From Planctomycetota bacterium (GTDB lineage Bacteria > Planctomycetota > Phycisphaerae > WQYP01), in assembly GCA_021818445.1 (NCBI GenBank), contig JAKAEB010000036.1, positions 1 through 38,477 on the forward strand: DNA of 38,477 nucleotides, written 5' to 3'. Made by a program: the position numbers and the translations under genes. Of the stretch, positions 24,303-33,524 are shown in pieces. The notes beneath the pieces were generated by a model that worked only from the letters and a program-made list of their open reading frames with translations, was not told the origin of the DNA and searched no databases. Numbering within the stretch: position 1 is the first letter of the stretch; every line of letters starts with the position of its first letter.

Positions 24303-25459
24303 TGCGGTACCTTTACTTTGATCCAGTTGGACCAAATCTTCGGGTGGGCCAGTTCAACACGCACACGGTAGGTGCCGGCCAGGCTCATATCGTATTGGCA
24401 ACTCAAATTGATCGGCACCGCGTATTGGTATTCCACACCCGGCTTAAGTGTGTAGGTTTTCTTCGGCAATTTTTTCGGCGGGTGTTTCAGAAGCCATTTG
24501 CCGTAGGCGGTCAGAGGAGCAAGAGCCTTCGAGATGTAAGCTACGTAATGGGGCTTGGGGAGCTTGGCCAAGACAACCTCGCCGTCCATGCTCGGGCCGG
24601 TTACCTGCACGGCCGCGAAATCCGTTTGCGGGTCACCAGCGAGCTTAATCATCGCGGCCCGCGGAAGATTGGAGGCAAAAAAAGCTTGCACAGTGGCCGG
24701 CCCCGGATCCGGCGCGGCGGGACCGGCCAACTCTATATGTAGTGCCCGGGCACCGGCACCCAAAAAATGCGGTACCCTGCCCTCCACCGGTACCAAGGCA
24801 CCTGCGGTCGCCCCGTGGTAGGGTGCACTAACCACCAAGGAGGTAAAATTGCTCAGCAGGCCAGTGCTTACCCGCTCGGACGGCTTTAGGCTGCGCTTGC
24901 TCCAGACGCCAGGGAGGAAGTAGTGCAGTCCGATCGCCATGGCCCGACCTTCACGCCAGACCTTCCGCCGAACGAGATAGAGGCCGTAATTACTCCTGAT
25001 GGCAAAGCGGTACCTGCCGGGAATCGTGATGTCGTAGAGGTTTGTTAATGCGTAGCCGCCAAGCCAATGCTCGCTCTGGCCTGGGGGCAGCACGCCATCC
25101 GATGCCACGGCCTTGCTCCCGGGCAGCACGGGTGGAATTTTCCATCGGCCATTTGCATTCAACCGAATGCTTCCGTTCGGCCCGCGCGAGCCACCAGCCA
25201 GTCCCACGTAGAAGCGAGCCAGCATGATTCCCCCGAGGCCAAGGGGATCCAATTGCAGCGGCAATCCCGACCTGTTCACGAGCGTGATGTGCACGGGCAC
25301 ACTTGCACCGGAAACACAACGCCCCACGCAGGCGAGCCGCATCTCGATTTTAGGCCGTAACGGCCTTGCGGCGCAGAAAAAAGCCGTGCAAGGAACCGCC
25401 GCCGATGCCACCGCGATAATCCGTTTCAGTGATTGGCGGTAGTCTACGTGTGAGGACAT
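24299..25459 (-). CDS. Secreted family-L protein, copy J
   Basis: 386 residues from the ATG at 25457-25459, with AGGAG eight bases upstream. The N-terminus (S-L-K-R-I-I-A-V-A-S-A-A-V-P-C-T-A-F-F) looks like a signal peptide. V-H-I-T-L-V-N-R-S-G-L-P and Y-R-F-A-I-R-S-N-Y-G resemble Ig-like strands, then K-L-A-G-D-P-Q-T-D-F-A-A-V-Q-V and the common tail L-T-A-Y-G-K-W-L-L-K-H-P-P-K-K...K-V-K-V-P-Q. The last ~125 bases of the gene differ at only about two positions from the end of the gene at 25679. Function unknown. Confidence 0.72.
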   Translation of the reverse strand: MSSHVDYRQSLKRIIAVASAAVPCTAFFCAARPLRPKIEMRLACVGRCVSGASVPVHITLVNRSGLPLQLDPLGLGGIMLARFYVGLAGGSRGPNGSIRLNANGRWKIPPVLPGSKAVASDGVLPPGQSEHWLGGYALTNLYDITIPGRYRFAIRSNYGLYLVRRKVWREGRAMAIGLHYFLPGVWSKRSLKPSERVSTGLLSNFTSLVVSAPYHGATAGALVPVEGRVPHFLGAGARALHIELAGPAAPDPGPATVQAFFASNLPRAAMIKLAGDPQTDFAAVQVTGPSMDGEVVLAKLPKPHYVAYISKALAPLTAYGKWLLKHPPKKLPKKTYTLKPGVEYQYAVPINLSCQYDMSLAGTYRVRVELAHPKIWSNWIKVKVPQ

Positions 25460-25468
25460 TTTTATCAC

Positions 25469-25678
25469 TCCTATTTATCACTCGACACCTGCAACCTGCT
25501 CCGTGCCTCACCCACCGCAGCATTGCGCCCAGACATCCCACACCGAGCTTGGCAATTCAGTGAAATCTGGGCTGGCGACCGCATATCCACGGCGCGGGCC
25601 CGCCTGCGCATGCATCAATGCAATCCAATGGTAACAAAAAGCCGCAGGTGCTGAGGGATTGGCAGCGGACCGCGGCCG
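25469..25678. other. Gap inside the array
   Basis: About 210 bases between two family-L genes. It has no frame worth keeping and no clear promoter or terminator. The bases just beyond the stop (GGACCGCGGCCGTCAC on the plus strand) also occur next to the stop at 20145, so the duplicated DNA extends past the coding end. Confidence 0.5.
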
Positions 25679-26842
25679 TCACTGCGGTACCTTTACTTTG
25701 ATCCAGTTGGACCAAATCTTCGGGTGGGCCAGTTCAACACGCACACGGTAGGTGCCGGCCAAGCTCATGTCGTATTGGCAACTCAAATTGATCGGCACCG
25801 CGTATTGGTAGACCACGCCGGGCTTGAGTGTGTAGCTTTTCTCCGGCAATTTTTTCGGCGGGTGCTTCAATAACCATTTGCCGTAGGCGGTCAGCGGCGG
25901 CGGCAGCTTGGGATATACCCAATGCGGCTTGGGTGATTGCACACGAATCCCCCGGACGTAGCCACCCGGCTCGTGAACTTGGACAGCCTTGAAATCGAGT
26001 TGCGGGTCGCCCGTGAGGCGGAGCGTTATAGGCCGATGCCCGTTGTATTCAAGAGAGGCCCGCACCGTGATTGGGCCCGGGCCTTTGACATCGGGTGCCG
26101 CCAGCACGAAAGCGACCCCGGCCTTAGCAGGTGCCCCGATTTTCCGGGCACCGACGCCGGCAAGTGCCAGCGCTGCCGGAAAAGGGCCGCTGTAGGGTGG
26201 CAAGATTTTGACGGCCAGCCAGTTGCTCCACAAGCGGGGCTTAATCCCCGCCCGCTGCCCCGCAAGGCCCTGCGAAATCTCAATTGCCCGGCCAATCCTT
26301 TTCAGTTCCACGCGGTTGGGCCCCACCGGGATTTGCACCGTCGGGTGGGCGACAAGGCGAGGGGTGTATTTCGTGCCCACGCGTAATCGGTATTTTCCCG
26401 GCAGCGTGAGGTCGGCATAGCGGCTCACATCCACCAGCCCACCAAAGTTGTAGAGGCGAGTCGCACCTGGCCTGATCATCGTAAAGCCCAAGGCAACATT
26501 GTTGGTTGACCCAAACATCCCGGCCATACCGGACCAGCGCCAATAGGCAGTGGCCGGTGCCCTACGGGAGGTCCGGCCGTAGCGGGCGAGAAACACAAAA
26601 GTCTGGCCGGGGTAGTACACGGGCTGGGCGAAGCAGACAGGCAGCTTGCTCTTGTTGACGATCTCAATCGTCAGCCGCAACTCACCACCGGACGTCGGTG
26701 GCGTTCCGGCGGCTGCCGCCACCAGTCGCAGGCCTTTGAGTTTGTTAGCAAGGCGGCTGGCGGCGCGGGCGTAGGCGGGCAACTGCCACGCGGTGAGGGC
26801 GAGCGATGAAAGAAACGTGATGCACAGTTTTCTCGTGAACAT
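25679..26842 (-). CDS. Secreted family-L protein, copy I
   Basis: A 387-residue protein. The signal peptide is clear (L-C-I-T-F-L-S-S-L-A-L-T-A-W-Q-L-P-A-Y-A, then R-A). It shares with the other family-L proteins L-T-I-E-I-V-N-K-S-K-L-P, Y-R-L-R-V-G-T-K-Y, K-G-P-G-P-I-T-V-R-A-S-L, L-R-L-T-G-D-P-Q-L-D-F and the terminal W-S-N-W-I-K-V-K-V-P-Q. It starts 21 bases after the stop of the family-P gene upstream, so the two are probably cotranscribed. Function unknown. Confidence 0.75.
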   Translation of the reverse strand: MFTRKLCITFLSSLALTAWQLPAYARAASRLANKLKGLRLVAAAAGTPPTSGGELRLTIEIVNKSKLPVCFAQPVYYPGQTFVFLARYGRTSRRAPATAYWRWSGMAGMFGSTNNVALGFTMIRPGATRLYNFGGLVDVSRYADLTLPGKYRLRVGTKYTPRLVAHPTVQIPVGPNRVELKRIGRAIEISQGLAGQRAGIKPRLWSNWLAVKILPPYSGPFPAALALAGVGARKIGAPAKAGVAFVLAAPDVKGPGPITVRASLEYNGHRPITLRLTGDPQLDFKAVQVHEPGGYVRGIRVQSPKPHWVYPKLPPPLTAYGKWLLKHPPKKLPEKSYTLKPGVVYQYAVPINLSCQYDMSLAGTYRVRVELAHPKIWSNWIKVKVPQ

Positions 26843-26863
26843 GGTTCGGTGCTCCTTATCGGG

Positions 26864-28474
26864 CTAAAGCGGTGGATTCGGTGGTTCCAATACGACACTC
26901 CATACTGGGTAGGTGTGCGTCAGAGAAGCCGGTGCCGGGCCAGCGGCGGCGGGTGCGATCCCTGACTCGTCCCAGCTCTTCGTCTGCGCGTTCCATTTCG
27001 CGACCGCACCCCAATGCCAGGCGGACGAAGCTAATGGCACATCAATCGATCCCGCAGCGGCTGGCGTGTACATCACCCACATCGTTGGGTTGTCGTCTAT
27101 TATTACAGGCGAGTAGTTGATCTGGCCCGCATGTCGGTCCGTAAGGCGTGTAGGCGCATCAGCCACGAAATCGTTACCGTTCGAGTCGACGATATTCGCC
27201 TGGTACGGATCGCTCCCGTCGAGCCCGGTCCCGAAGGCGCTGTACGGATTGCCACCGCCGATCGGGTACCAAAGGTCCGCCTGGCTGTATACCTGCACGA
27301 AATAGCTGTTGCCCATGAAGGTATTTGCGCCGCTCACTGTCTTGTGCACCGGGGGGTGGGTGAAGGTGATACCGGCCTGCGACTCGGACGTTAGATTTTG
27401 CGCGCCCAAGGCGCTCGTTTGGCGGAGATAGATGAAGTCTGCCGGACCGGTACCATAAACAAAGAGCCTCGTCGGGTACTGGTATTTCGCGGTCAGCGTG
27501 GTGGTCGGTGCGGCCACATTAAAGGTGGTTTTGGCGTTCGCTCCGGCACCGCTGGGGGTTACCGACGCCGTGTAGCTACCCGATTCGGTGTAATAGTATT
27601 TTTTAAGTATTCCCGGTGACGATGGGTCCGGGAATGTCGCCTTGGTGTCGGCACTCGGCACCAATTTGGCAACAACAGCGGTCTGGTAGGCCGACGTCGC
27701 GTCCTCGTTGGGCACGGCCACGCCGGTCGTGGCGCTGACAACGTACCCATTTATCGCCGCTGAGCCGTTGCCGCCGGCACCGGAAATCGTCCATGTGAAC
27801 TGCTTGTAATTATTTGCGAAAGCCGCCGGCGTTATCACCGCCCCAAGCTGGATCGGCCAGCCGGCATGCACATCCGTCGTCTTACTGGTCACAACCGTGC
27901 CGCTGTCGGTGGTGTCGCCATTGGCCCCCGCCACCGAACCGGTATAGGTGATGCTGACCTTGACGGCCGCCGGCGGAGTCGAGCCAGCGGCACTGACCGT
28001 ACCATGTTGTTGTTGGCCGCTCACGTCGGCTTCCACATTGGCCGTCGTGGAAAACGCAATCTGGTAATAACCCGCCTGGCGGTTTTCGCCGAGCGTCGCG
28101 CTGATGGTCGCGCCTCCGACACCCCCGGAAACGGAGATGTCGAAGAAGTCGGAAACACTCGCGGTGGCCGAATTGCCCGTCCATTTAGTGGTCCAGCTTG
28201 CATCGTTCGCACTGTACGACACGCTGGTAATATACCATGATTGGCTCGTTGCCATCAGGTTTTCCACCGCTGACCCGACGGGCTTGAGCGTACTCTTCAG
28301 GGACACCGTGCAGGTGCCGCCGGCCCAAACTGGGTAGGGGCTGGGCTGGCCGGCGCTGGCCGTGAGGCTCGCCCATGGCACAGACTCGGCACGGGCGGAC
28401 TGAATACCGCCCCAAATCGGCAGTGCCAGGAGCAGGGCCAGGATAAACCATCTCAAATGGCGTTGCATACTCAT
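26864..28474 (-). CDS. Secreted family-P protein, full-length copy H
   Basis: A 536-residue protein, the longest and most complete of its family. The signal peptide is strong (W-F-I-L-A-L-L-L-A-L-P-I-W-G-G-I, cleavage near A-R-A-E). The body is rich in Ser, Thr, Gly and Ala with repeated beta-sandwich-like stretches: A-G-Y-Y-Q-I-A-F-S-T-T-A-N-V, V-S-I-T-Y-T-G-S-V, S-G-S-Y-T-A-S-V-T-P-S-G. It ends in M-W-V-M-Y-T-P-A-A-A-G-S-I-D-V-P-L, W-H-W-G and H-T-Y-P-V-W. Its start overlaps the upstream stop as ATGA. Possibly a cell-surface or extracellular protein with Ig-like repeats; no catalytic motif is seen. Confidence 0.75.
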   Translation of the reverse strand: MSMQRHLRWFILALLLALPIWGGIQSARAESVPWASLTASAGQPSPYPVWAGGTCTVSLKSTLKPVGSAVENLMATSQSWYITSVSYSANDASWTTKWTGNSATASVSDFFDISVSGGVGGATISATLGENRQAGYYQIAFSTTANVEADVSGQQQHGTVSAAGSTPPAAVKVSITYTGSVAGANGDTTDSGTVVTSKTTDVHAGWPIQLGAVITPAAFANNYKQFTWTISGAGGNGSAAINGYVVSATTGVAVPNEDATSAYQTAVVAKLVPSADTKATFPDPSSPGILKKYYYTESGSYTASVTPSGAGANAKTTFNVAAPTTTLTAKYQYPTRLFVYGTGPADFIYLRQTSALGAQNLTSESQAGITFTHPPVHKTVSGANTFMGNSYFVQVYSQADLWYPIGGGNPYSAFGTGLDGSDPYQANIVDSNGNDFVADAPTRLTDRHAGQINYSPVIIDDNPTMWVMYTPAAAGSIDVPLASSAWHWGAVAKWNAQTKSWDESGIAPAAAGPAPASLTHTYPVWSVVLEPPNPPL

Positions 28475-28749
28475 CGGTTTCTCCTTTTATTGGGGTTCTT
28501 ATTCTTTGCCTCGGGCGGTGCGTAGGGCCCCCGCCATGTAAAATGTTTATGCCCCGCCTTTATGGCCGCATTCAGCGCCCGCAGGTATGCGGCGCTCTCG
28601 GCTTGGCGGGCCAGATAGTCCGTGTACCCTTTTTGGATTGCGTCATCGAAGCGAGTTCGATCTCCCGGTGTCCACAGGTGCAGGAACCAGCGCCAGCGCC
28701 GCAGCAGTTGGCGTGACGCATGGGCACCGTACGCCGCACGGTATGCCAA
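28471..28749 (-). CDS. Small basic protein, unknown
   Basis: 92 residues from a TTG with GGAGG nine bases upstream, overlapping the next gene by four bases (ATGA). It is rich in Arg and Trp at the N-terminus (Q-L-L-R-R-W-R-W-F-L-H-L-W), with a helical middle (Y-T-D-Y-L-A-R-Q-A-E-S-A-A-Y-L-R-A-L) and a Lys/Arg/Asn tail. No signal peptide and no known family. The tight overlap with the secreted gene H supports it being translated. Confidence 0.5.
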   Translation of the reverse strand: MAYRAAYGAHASRQLLRRWRWFLHLWTPGDRTRFDDAIQKGYTDYLARQAESAAYLRALNAAIKAGHKHFTWRGPYAPPEAKNKNPNKRRNR

Positions 28750-28828
28750 AAGCCCGTTCCTCCATGTCCGACTGAAGCAATACAGGCACCATTAAAGAGG
28801 AAGCCCGGCGATCAATACTTTTTATGAG

Positions 28829-29569
28829 TTATTTACTACTCGGGCCAGCCTGCTTCTTTGCCGCTGCTGAAGGTGCCGCCCGCAGTGGCATGGCAAACAC
28901 GTAGATGTCCACTCGGCCGGTGAACCTGCCGTGCTTTAAGAAATAGTCGGTCCTCCAAACGATCGGCGGCGGATACCGGCCCTTCAGGTTGTAGACCATG
29001 CCGGTGGATAGAAACCTCCGCAGCGTCATGCCCCGGACGTCAAAGTCCATGACCGTATCGCGGTACGTCCTTTCGATGGCAATGCCCTGCACATCCGGAA
29101 AGCACCCGACGCGCTGGTAACCCTCACAATACAGGCCCGTCTGACGGAACTTCTTATGGATAATCCTCGACGCCACCTGAGGCAGGCTCATGGTGCCGCG
29201 AAACGTCAGCCGCTGATTCATCGGGTTGGCCTTCCATTTAAGGGCCTTCGTGTATGCGACGTGGATGATCCGGCCGTCGAGCTTGTCGCGCCAGATGGTG
29301 CAGGCGGGCAATTTGGCCCGCAGCCACTTCACCAGCTCTGAAATCGTTTTGATGTCACGCGGCACTGTCGACGGTGGCATGCCGATATAGGTGCCCTTTC
29401 CAGTGGAATAAGCGTCCTCCACCGTGAAATGGCAATGGTGATGGCGCGAGAACCGGGCGAGCGATTCAGTGGTGGCCTTGACCGCCGCAATGGTCGGCGG
29501 CCCCGTCATCAGGGCCGCTACCAACGCCGCTATGGGAAATGACAGGACTGTGCGCTTCTTTAATAGCAA
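28829..29569 (-). CDS. Secreted family-W protein, copy F
   Basis: 246 residues from a TTG at 29567-29569 with GGGAGGT seven bases upstream; the longer frame would add 20 residues without a ribosome-binding site. A signal peptide follows (F-P-I-A-A-L-V-A-A-L-M-T-G-P-P-T-I-A-A). Family hallmarks are L-V-K-W-L-R-A-K-L-P, I-W-R-D-K...I-I-H-V-A, W-K-A-N-P-M-N-Q-R-L-T-F-R-G-T-M-S-L-P-Q-V-A-S-R-I and F-D-V-R-G-M-T-L-R-R-F-L. The last two segments recall the short beta-alpha-beta repeats of secretin/TonB N-terminal domains, but this is tentative. Function unknown. Confidence 0.7.
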   Translation of the reverse strand: MLLKKRTVLSFPIAALVAALMTGPPTIAAVKATTESLARFSRHHHCHFTVEDAYSTGKGTYIGMPPSTVPRDIKTISELVKWLRAKLPACTIWRDKLDGRIIHVAYTKALKWKANPMNQRLTFRGTMSLPQVASRIIHKKFRQTGLYCEGYQRVGCFPDVQGIAIERTYRDTVMDFDVRGMTLRRFLSTGMVYNLKGRYPPPIVWRTDYFLKHGRFTGRVDIYVFAMPLRAAPSAAAKKQAGPSSK

Positions 29570-29600
29570 GGTGGTGTACCTCCCGATCGAAAGAATTGAA

Positions 29601-30185
29601 TCACGGCCGCGTGACCGTAAGCGTGCCATTGTTGTATTTCACTCCCCGGTTGACAACACCCGGGTTCAGGGTGAAACCGGCAACCTCGACGGGGATATTC
29701 TGCGTGAACGACAAATTGGGGATGGTTGCGGGGTTGCCTGCCAGCCATTGCCGTTCTGCGAGACTGCCCGAGGAAGTTCGGGAGTTGGCAGCGAACACCC
29801 CAACTTCATCGACGTACTGGCCATCCTTTATTTCGACGTTGATACTCTTCTCATTCTCAAATACGGTCTGCCCATTATATTCGCTTCCCAGCGTGTTACC
29901 GAATTGATCGTCCACCTTCACCTTCAGAGGTGTGATGGCTTCGGTCACCAGTTCAACGTCCCCGGCCGGAAGCGGCGAGAAGTAAGCTGGAACAGTTGCT
30001 GGGTCGAGGGCTGCGTTTGTCGGTGTAACCTTTCCACTGAAAGTTGGGTGTGGGGTACCGATGGCTGTCGGTACCTGCACAATGACCATATCGGTTTCTA
30101 AATAGGATGATCGGGGAAGGTTCATCGTGGACGTCTCAAAAAATGCTATCGTGGCGACCGCGATGGCGGTAGCGACCGCCTCCAC
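29601..30185 (-). CDS. Family-E protein, copy E (probably N-terminally shortened)
   Basis: 194 residues from a GTG behind AGGGG; an ATG at 30125 is an alternative. It aligns with the other family-E proteins only from E-T-D-M-V-I-V-Q-V-P-T-A-I-G onward, then has V-D-D-Q-F-G-N-T-L-G-S-E-Y-N-G-Q-T-V-F-E and V-A-G-F-T-L-N-P-G-V-V-N-R-G-V-K-Y-N-N-G. The upstream Ig-like part present in the copies at 32.7-33.5 and 35.0-35.4 kb is missing. The N-terminus (V-A-T-A-I-A-V-A-T-I-A-F-F) could act as an export signal or be junk upstream of a truncated copy. Confidence 0.55.
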   Translation of the reverse strand: MEAVATAIAVATIAFFETSTMNLPRSSYLETDMVIVQVPTAIGTPHPTFSGKVTPTNAALDPATVPAYFSPLPAGDVELVTEAITPLKVKVDDQFGNTLGSEYNGQTVFENEKSINVEIKDGQYVDEVGVFAANSRTSSGSLAERQWLAGNPATIPNLSFTQNIPVEVAGFTLNPGVVNRGVKYNNGTLTVTRP

Positions 30186-30279
30186 GCCCGGCCCCTATGG
30201 GTGTTGGCCCAGGCCTCGGATAGCGCCCCCGTGCTCACACAATCGGGCACCCGAATTTTGGGTGCCATGGTTCCACATA

Positions 30280-31020
30280 TCAGCGTCGAACCCCGGCGGG
30301 CACCTGCGAAACCGTAACCACTACCTGGCGCTGAAACTTGCCGCCATGGCCGGTGTAAACAGTCTCCACCCAAAGCAGCCGGTTGCCGCCGTTTCCGCTG
30401 TAGCGTAGGGAGTCGGTCAATACATGCTGAACGCTGCGCCGCTCGATCCGTACCTTGAACCTTTTTTTTGGCGGAGCCGGGGGGGCGTAGCCAATTGGAA
30501 CCGCACCATGAATTGGTGGAGAATAAAGAAACTTTATCCGCCCTCGACCCACCTGTTTGGTGATGGATGCCGCAATCTCCGCGAACGACTTGGTTCCATT
30601 AATCGTGACAATGGCATCGAGAGGGTTTGACCTCCATTTGGCCGCACCCGCGAGGGCGACATGGATAGCGCGAGGATTGTGGGCATCGCGCCAAGCCTTG
30701 ACGCTGGGCAGCTTTGATCGTATCTCCGCAATGATATCGCGGAGGCGGACGGTGCGACGGGGCAGCGGCAAGCGGAAGCTATAAAGGCCGCTGTAGGGTG
30801 TGTTCCCGGAACCTGAGATATCCTCCAAGGTGTAGCTGAATCCGCCGCGAACGCGCACCCCCGCAAGAAAATCATTGAGCCAGACGCCTTTGCCAAGTGC
30901 CAACGACGCAGGGGGCTTTCGTTCCGCGAACCCCGGGGGGAAGTTCAGGAGCACCGCCAGCGCCGCAAGGGCCCAAATTAGTTGTTTCGTCCTGCGGTCT
31001 TGCCTTCTGAGGGGCATCAT
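30280..31020 (-). CDS. Secreted family-W protein, copy D
   Basis: 246 residues from the ATG at 31018-31020, downstream of GGAGGT. The signal peptide is L-I-W-A-L-A-A-L-A-V-L-L-N-F-P-P-G-F-A. Like the other family-W members it has I-A-E-I-R-S-K-L-P, A-W-R-D...A-I-H-V-A-L-A-G-A-A-K-W-R-S-N-P-L-D-A-I-V-T-I-N-G-T and a Pro-rich middle (A-P-P-A-P-P-K-K-R-F). The end is shorter and different from copy B. It lies 24 bases after the interrupted family-E gene. Confidence 0.7.
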   Translation of the reverse strand: MMPLRRQDRRTKQLIWALAALAVLLNFPPGFAERKPPASLALGKGVWLNDFLAGVRVRGGFSYTLEDISGSGNTPYSGLYSFRLPLPRRTVRLRDIIAEIRSKLPSVKAWRDAHNPRAIHVALAGAAKWRSNPLDAIVTINGTKSFAEIAASITKQVGRGRIKFLYSPPIHGAVPIGYAPPAPPKKRFKVRIERRSVQHVLTDSLRYSGNGGNRLLWVETVYTGHGGKFQRQVVVTVSQVPAGVRR

Positions 31021-31492
31021 CGTTATTACCTCCATTGAAGTATCTCACGGCCAGTTGACCGAAATCACGCCAGCCCTGTAGGTGATCGTCCGGTTAACTA
31101 CGCCCGGGCTTAAACTGAATCCGGCGATTTGCACGGGAATATTCTGCGTATACGACTGGGGACTTTGCAGCGGAAGCTGTTGCGCGTTTAGCCACGCCAG
31201 CGCCTGTGGACTATTTGCGGGAACGCCATTGATGTTGCTGGTCTTGAAAAAGCCCAGTGGACCAGCGTAACTCCCCGATTGCAACTGCCGGTTAATATCC
31301 TTGAACTGGCCGCCGGACTGCTCGTAGACAGATGCCCCATTGTACTCCGCCCCAAGGGGATTCCCAAATTGGTCGTCGACCGTGACCTCCTGCTCGGCGA
31401 CCGCGACGGTGGCGAGAATTACATTTCCTTGGGGCAGCGCTCCCCAATACGGGGGCGTTGAGGAAGCGCTTAAGCACATGTTCGCAACTCTA

Positions 31493-31522
31493 GTGTAGTG
31501 TCTTATATTTAATGCAACTTAT
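31493..31522 (+). repeat. Left terminal inverted repeat of the IS630-family element
   Basis: Reads GTGTAGTGTCTTATATTTAA and continues ATGCAACTTAT; the first 11 bases are identical to the inverted right end, and further matches (GCA.CTTAT) follow. Confidence 0.85.
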
Positions 31523-31561
31523 TTGAGTCTGGAGCGTTGTTCTTCTATAAAGGAGAACGTC

Positions 31562-32647
31562 ATGCGAATTGCTCCCCAGATTATGTTGAGTGATGAGGAT
31601 CGAACGAAGTTGTTGCGTTGGTCCCGTGGCCGTAGCACACCGGCCCGGTTGGTTCTACGAGCGAACATCATTCTGGACGCGGCCCAAGGCCTGCGCAACG
31701 AAGATATTGCCAAAGAACGGCAGATCGATCGCACGGTGGTTGGCCGCTGGCGTAGGCGCTTTGCCCAAGCTGGTCTGGCGGGGATCGAAAAGGACCTGCC
31801 GCGTGGCGGACGAAGGCCTGTGGCGCGCCAGGCCGTGACGGCAAAGATTATTGAATGGACGACGCAAAGGCAGCCGGGGAATGCCACGCATTGGAGTTGT
31901 CGTACACTGGGCAGGGAACTGGGCGTGAGCCGTTGCATGATCAGCCGTGTGTGGCAGGCGCACGGGCTTAAGCCGCATTTGACCAGGACATTTAAGCTTT
32001 CCAGTGACCGGAACTTCGCCGAAAAGCTGGTGGATGTGGTGGGGTTGTATTTGAATCCGCCGGAACACGCACTGGTGTTGAGTTGCGACGAGAAGAGCCA
32101 AATTCAGGCTTTGGACCGCACGCAGCCCTCGTTACCACTGAAAAAAGGGCGGTGCGGCACGATGACCCACGATTACAAGCGTCACGGTACCACAACCCTG
32201 TTTGCCGCCCTGGAGTTGACGGAGGGGAAACTGATCGGAACGTGTATGCAGCGGCACCGCCATCAGGAGTGGATCAAGTTTTTGGAGCTGATTGATCAGC
32301 AGACAGCGGCCGATTTGGACCTGCATCTGATCGCGGACAATTACGCCACGCACAAGCACCCGCGGATCAAGCGGTGGCTCCAGCGTCATCCACGTTTCCA
32401 TATGCACTTTATTCCCACCAGCAGTTCGTGGCTGAATCTGGTGGAGCGTTGGTTCCGGGATATCACCGACAAACGCATTCGTCGTGGCGCATTCCACAGC
32501 GTGGAGCAGTTAATCACGGCGATTGACGATTACATAGCCGCCCACAACGCCCAGCCCAGGGCCTTTACATGGACGGCCAAAGCGGAGAATATTATGGAAA
32601 AGATACGCCGTGCGAGAAACGCCTTGGATAAGATGCAATCTGCTTGA
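31562..32647 (+). CDS. IS630-family transposase
   Basis: 361 residues from the ATG behind AAGGAG. The N-terminal helix-turn-helix region has [19 protein letters not shown] and a second [10 protein letters not shown]. The catalytic DDE triad is visible as [17 protein letters not shown] and W-L-N-L-V-E-R-W-F. It cuts at the terminal inverted repeats and inserts at TA. The frame is uninterrupted, so the element could still move. Confidence 0.94.
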   Translation: MRIAPQIMLSDEDRTKLLRWSRGRSTPARLVLRANIILDAAQGLRNEDIAKERQIDRTVVGRWRRRFAQAGLAGIEKDLPRGGRRPVARQAVTAKIIEWTTQRQPGNATHWSCRTLGRELGVSRCMISRVWQAHGLKPHLTRTFKLSSDRNFAEKLVDVVGLYLNPPEHALVLSCDEKSQIQALDRTQPSLPLKKGRCGTMTHDYKRHGTTTLFAALELTEGKLIGTCMQRHRHQEWIKFLELIDQQTAADLDLHLIADNYATHKHPRIKRWLQRHPRFHMHFIPTSSSWLNLVERWFRDITDKRIRRGAFHSVEQLITAIDDYIAAHNAQPRAFTWTAKAENIMEKIRRARNALDKMQSA

Positions 32648-32657
32648 GACACTACAC
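32628..32657 (-). repeat. Right terminal inverted repeat of the IS630-family element
   Basis: Read on the minus strand from 32657 it begins GTGTAGTGTCTCAAGCAGAT, pairing with the left end. The transposase stop codon lies within it. Confidence 0.85.
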
Positions 32658-32686
32658 TAGTCTTGCCTACCGGGACGTGCGTTCTG

Positions 32687-33093
32687 CCGATGGCTTTCGG
32701 TATCTGCACAATGACCATATCGGTGCCAAGAACTGTACCACCTTCCTTAGCTTCGAGTTGTAGATCGCCTTTTGGCATGCTCGGTGCTGTGCCTGCGGTT
32801 CCGCCAACGTCAAAGGTGATGGTGCCGTTGGTCGTGTTGCGCGTAACGGTGGTACCCGTCTGGGCGTTGCCCGTCCCGCCCGGCAGCGGGACGTACTTAT
32901 CGACGCTTACGCTTTGGGCCAGCGCGGCAGGTGCCACCGTCGCCACCACCTTGGTGTAGACCGCTCCCGGGTCCGACTTGTCCGCACCGGTCAGGATCGG
33001 ACTCGGTGAGAAACTCACGATCGCGCTGGTGAAATACTGCGACGATGTGGTTCCCGTGCCGACCCAGGCCAGCGGTGTGCCCGACGCCGCCGC
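32687..33093 (-). repeat. 407-bp duplicated block, copy 1 (inside interrupted family-E gene)
   Basis: Matches 34976-35382 over 407 bases with 12 substitutions and no gap. It codes for the T-P-L-A-W-V-G...M-V-I-V-Q-I-P-K-A-I-G part of family E. Both ends are abrupt. Confidence 0.9.
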
Positions 33094-33524
33094 GGTACCG
33101 GCAGTTTTGAGTTTTGTGTTGGATGCGATACTGCCGGCCACCAGTTGCCCAACCGACACTTGGCAGCTTGCCGTAACCTTCCAATAGCCCGCAACCTTCG
33201 GCGTAACCGTGATGGTGGTTGACTTGTCGGTTTGCGCGGAATAGGTGAGCGTGTATTTGCTGGTGGCGGCCAACGCAAAAGTATGATTCGCCTTGCACTT
33301 GTAATCCACCGTAGCACTCCAATAATAGCTCGTGCCCAAAGTGGCTTCATCCTCCGGCGGCACCGGCGGATTGTACGGGCCCAAGTTGGCCACCGAGGCC
33401 GTTGCCGTGTCGGCGGTGCCGACTTTCACCCACGGATCGCTGAAGGCGTAAAGGGTCGCGGTGACGCCCACCCGGCAAAAACAATAGCGGTATGCACCAG
33501 ATTGTGATGGCGAAAGTGCGACCC

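Larger units (their letters stand above)
31493..32657 (+). mobile_element. IS630-family insertion sequence
   Basis: About 1165 bases bounded by imperfect terminal inverted repeats beginning GTGTAGTGTCT at both ends and duplicated TA at 31491-31492 and 32658-32659. One transposase gene occupies nearly the whole element. TA duplication and DDE transposase of this size fit IS630/Tc1-mariner. The intact gene, clean ends and restored host frame suggest a recent insertion. Confidence 0.93.
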
